Shown here: piece after piece, positions 53,440-64,000 of the stretch
Layout: every line of letters starts with the position of its first letter
Position numbering within the stretch: position 1 is the first letter of the stretch
Assembly: GCA_009823395.1 (NCBI GenBank)
Contig: CM020501.1
Location: 3,235,861 to 3,299,860, forward strand
DNA: 64,000 bases
Source of the DNA: Thamnaconus septentrionalis
Taxonomy: Eukaryota; Chordata; Actinopteri; Tetraodontiformes; Monacanthidae
Direction: 5' to 3'
Made by a program: the position numbers and the translations under genes
The notes under the pieces: model-generated
The model's input: the letters and a program-made list of their open reading frames with translations, nothing else
Database searches by the model: none
Told to the model about the DNA's origin: nothing

Positions 53440-55687
53440 TTTCTTTCCCTTCTGTGTATTTGGTAAAAATCCCAGTGGCAACAGATTAGTCGCTAGTTCC
53501 CAGCCGCAGCACTAGCCTAGATGTTATGTGTGTGACGGTAACAGGAAGTGACGACATTCTTCCTTTTCCCTCAACAACATTCGCTTTTATTTCCCACATG
53601 AAAAAAAGATTCCCAGCCTGTAACTGTGTCCCGATGTTACACTGTTCAAAAACACTTTTATGCATTACCTTCTTGTTTTGGGGGGCTCAAATACATTTTC
53701 TTCAGCTGATATTATTTATGTCCCTGCCGTAGCTCACCTAATTGGAATATGTAGGCTTAACGATGACAATAGTGATTTACTAAATGTTACTCACAGAATA
53801 TATTGCAACAGCTAAAACGGGAACAATCTTATTCCCGCAGTAATTAATTCACATATACCAAATATGTTTGTTTTTTTTAAATGATAATAACAACAATATA
53901 AAATGTCATGTTTGACCCCATGTGGATATGTTTTTTTGTTTTTTGTTTTTGCAACGTGTAAGTGTTATCTTGTCTTTTTGGGTGCCGTTTTAAGTTATAC
54001 ACTTCACTGAAGTCATATGCTTGAAAAGGGGTTATTTAGAAACCACATACATTGTGTAGACACAGCTCAAATCAGCTCTTCAAATGCAGATTCCGTCAAC
54101 TTGGAAGATAGTGGACAATTAATTTGTTGAGACAAAGCGCTGTAGACGAGTTTCGATTATTTCATGAAGTACTACTTAAGAAAACCGCGACATTTCTGTG
54201 ACATCACAACTTGTGTTTTTGTTGGACTCTCGCAACGAGGTTTGGAGGTTAAGAGACATCAAGTTGTCCAAACTGAGAAAACATTATCCGGTACTTGTCT
54301 GACAGCACAAAAAGCTACACCGCTGCCTTGGTGCCATAGAGGTTTTATTTTTTTCACAGCAAAGTTCATTCATTTCCGGATTATCCTCGGTGACCGCACG
54401 CCAACTTGGCATGGCTATGTGAGGCATCGGCGAGCGAAGCCACAGTCAAGCCGTCTGGAAAGAGCGACAAAATGAAAACACTCGGCTAACGTCGAGCCGT
54501 CCGCGCAGCTTCAGCACCGAGGAATCCGCCGGATAAACGGCCGCCTCGCTAATTTCCCCCCGCCCCGTGCGGAAGGACCTGGCGGGACGAACCATTGCAA
54601 AGCCGTCGGGGCCTCGACTTCGTGGCCCAGCAGGACTCGAGTGAAGTTGGGAGCGGACTGCCAAACTTCTGCTTCCTCCATCGGCTCTCCGCGGGGCCCG
54701 GGGCTCCTGTCACCGGCCCTGTGGATGAGGAAGTGAACTCAACCCCCCAATTAGACACCAGGTATGGGGTTGTGTTGAATGTGTGTGTGTTTTAAGCCTG
54801 TCTTACAAACTTGCAACCTCTCGCGGTTGTGCTTGTTTTTGCTCGGTCGTGCGAGCCGCGAATAGCGATGCGTTCACGTTCACTTTAGCATTTAGCTTAG
54901 CGCGACAACTTCCCTGGCCTGACAGCCGAGATGTAAACGGAACTCTCGGCGCCCGTCACCCCTCGTAGCTCACCCGAGCTACACAAGACACACTTGGGCG
55001 TTTCATTTGTTCTCAGAATTGGAACCATTGTTGTAATTTCAGCAGCAGTGTTGTTGTTTTTTTGCGAAGCCCGGAATGCTCAAATTGGCTTGCAACAGTT
55101 GTTCAGACGTTTGAAGCTAACGAGGCTAATGCTATCATCATCATCATAATAATTTTCACCGCTTATTCCCCAGCAGACCGAGGCACAACACTGTCAGTGG
55201 TTTGGGCAATGACTTTGTTGCGGTCACTGACACCGCATCTCCCGTCAGTCGCTCAAACGCTAGTTTATTTGTGCAAGAATGAATAACAATGTTTAGCGCC
55301 AAGCTAGCCATCGCTGTGAAGGCAATTGTCAGATTTGACGTCACACGTCAGGCGACAGCGATCGATCCGGGAATGATGGTGTCGTCCCTTCGGAAATATG
55401 TGATCACTCTCAGAAGGCCATCTTGATGATCACAGAAAATTGATTTGGAGCCCGTGTCTTGTCGTCACGACGACTCTCAGCTAACAAGTCAGCAAGCAGT
55501 CAGCAGAAACGTCATGACAGCCGGTCTGCAGGAAATAATACACTGATGTTATGGTCATGGCTGCAGCTTGTGAACGGTTTTACACATCATCATCGCAAAA
55601 TGAATAGTCCCGTGCACCCTCCCTCGGTTGACCTCTTAGGTCAGCCGGTCCTGCTGGATTGTTGATGTCTTTTTTCTGCCCTTGCAG
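53440..55687 (+). other. sumo1 promoter side and map3k2 5' region
   Basis: A GC-rich, CpG-containing block at about 54370-54762 ends in a donor (ACACCAG then GTATGG), consistent with a non-coding first exon of map3k2. No other coding segment is supported. Confidence 0.5.
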
Positions 55688-63470
<7,783 letters not shown>

Positions 63471-64000
63471 ATATTTATTTCACATGTTTTGGTATTTCTT
63501 GTTCACTTTATTTTTGTCTTGGATTCTTTTCTTTGGTTTTTAGAGAATTGGATACACAAATTTGAATTAATGCTCCAAGTTGAAATTGTTAATATCTTTA
63601 ATATATATTTCATTTTTGCAGTACCGAGTTCTTGCCGCTGGAGGGCGCGCCGACCAACCAAACGTTACCTGCAGTACCGCGGCGTTCAGTTAGGGGGAGA
63701 CAATGAACAAAACCATAAAACCGTGTCACACAGCTGTTTACACCAGAAGCGTCTGCAGTTCGGTACTCTTGGTCAGCAGAGCGACCGCGTTGACGCTCTG
63801 CTCACGCTCCAGCAGCCTCCCACACAGGACGCGTTTTACGAGCAGAGCGTCTCGCGCAGCGGCTCGACTGGTTCACGCGAGGATTGCGAGATCGCACGAT
63901 AATCCGAGAGTATCGGGGATTTAAAGAGAACAATAGTAGAACAGCAACTATTTGCCTTTCGGACCTCGCGTGTTGCTGTGCATTTGTTCCGGTTTTCCTG
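63471..64000. other. Right edge, no gene assigned
   Basis: An acceptor-like TTTTTGCAG lies near 63620, followed by an open frame of about 90 codons, but I recognise no protein in it. Confidence 0.3.

Overview
The window looks like a gene-dense stretch of a teleost fish nuclear genome. Evidence: vertebrate genes with short GT-AG introns, many CA/GT and AT microsatellites, a tRNA-derived V-SINE-like repeat, a piggyBac-type element, and a myostatin of the teleost type. There are no bacterial-style operons. Gene structures below were built by hand from conserved protein segments and splice consensus. Exon edges are therefore predictions.

Layout, left to right: the 3' half of an amphiphysin/BIN1-family gene (+, 1-3225); three tandem alpha-tubulin genes (+, 5091-14536); stat1 (-, 15934-22240) with an interferon-type GAS/ISRE cluster upstream; a myostatin-type TGF-beta gene (-, 25995-28699) with a piggyBac-like insertion in intron 1; the C-terminal part of a small PKA anchoring protein like C2orf88/smAKAP (+, about 29729-29932); an unrecognised Arg/Ser/Asp/Gly-rich protein built from five 51-residue repeats (-, 31058-32153); shroom2 (+, 34154-47654); a claudin-34-like gene (+, 50057-50782); sumo1 (-, 52210-53439); and map3k2/MEKK2 (+, 55688-60443) with a long 3' UTR.

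The genes do not form a single pathway. From recalled human positions, the content mixes neighbours from 2q14 (BIN1, MAP3K2), 2q32-q33 (STAT1, MSTN, C2orf88, SUMO1) and 2q35 (TUBA4A) with an Xp22 pair (SHROOM2, CLDN34). This suggests a rearranged teleost chromosome segment.

The most unusual structures are these. (1) A minisatellite of about 46 x 16 bp in shroom2 begins exactly at an exon/intron junction, and its unit contains that splice donor. (2) The three alpha-tubulins share a near-identical block, yet every copy carries single-base frame breaks. (3) A 153-bp coding repeat stays open in three reading frames. (4) A nested foldback element lies in intron 1 of the third tubulin. (5) A GAS + ISRE cluster lies upstream of stat1. 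(6) An unnamed dispersed repeat family lies in shroom2 introns. I found no CRISPR array, rRNA gene or convincing functional tRNA gene.
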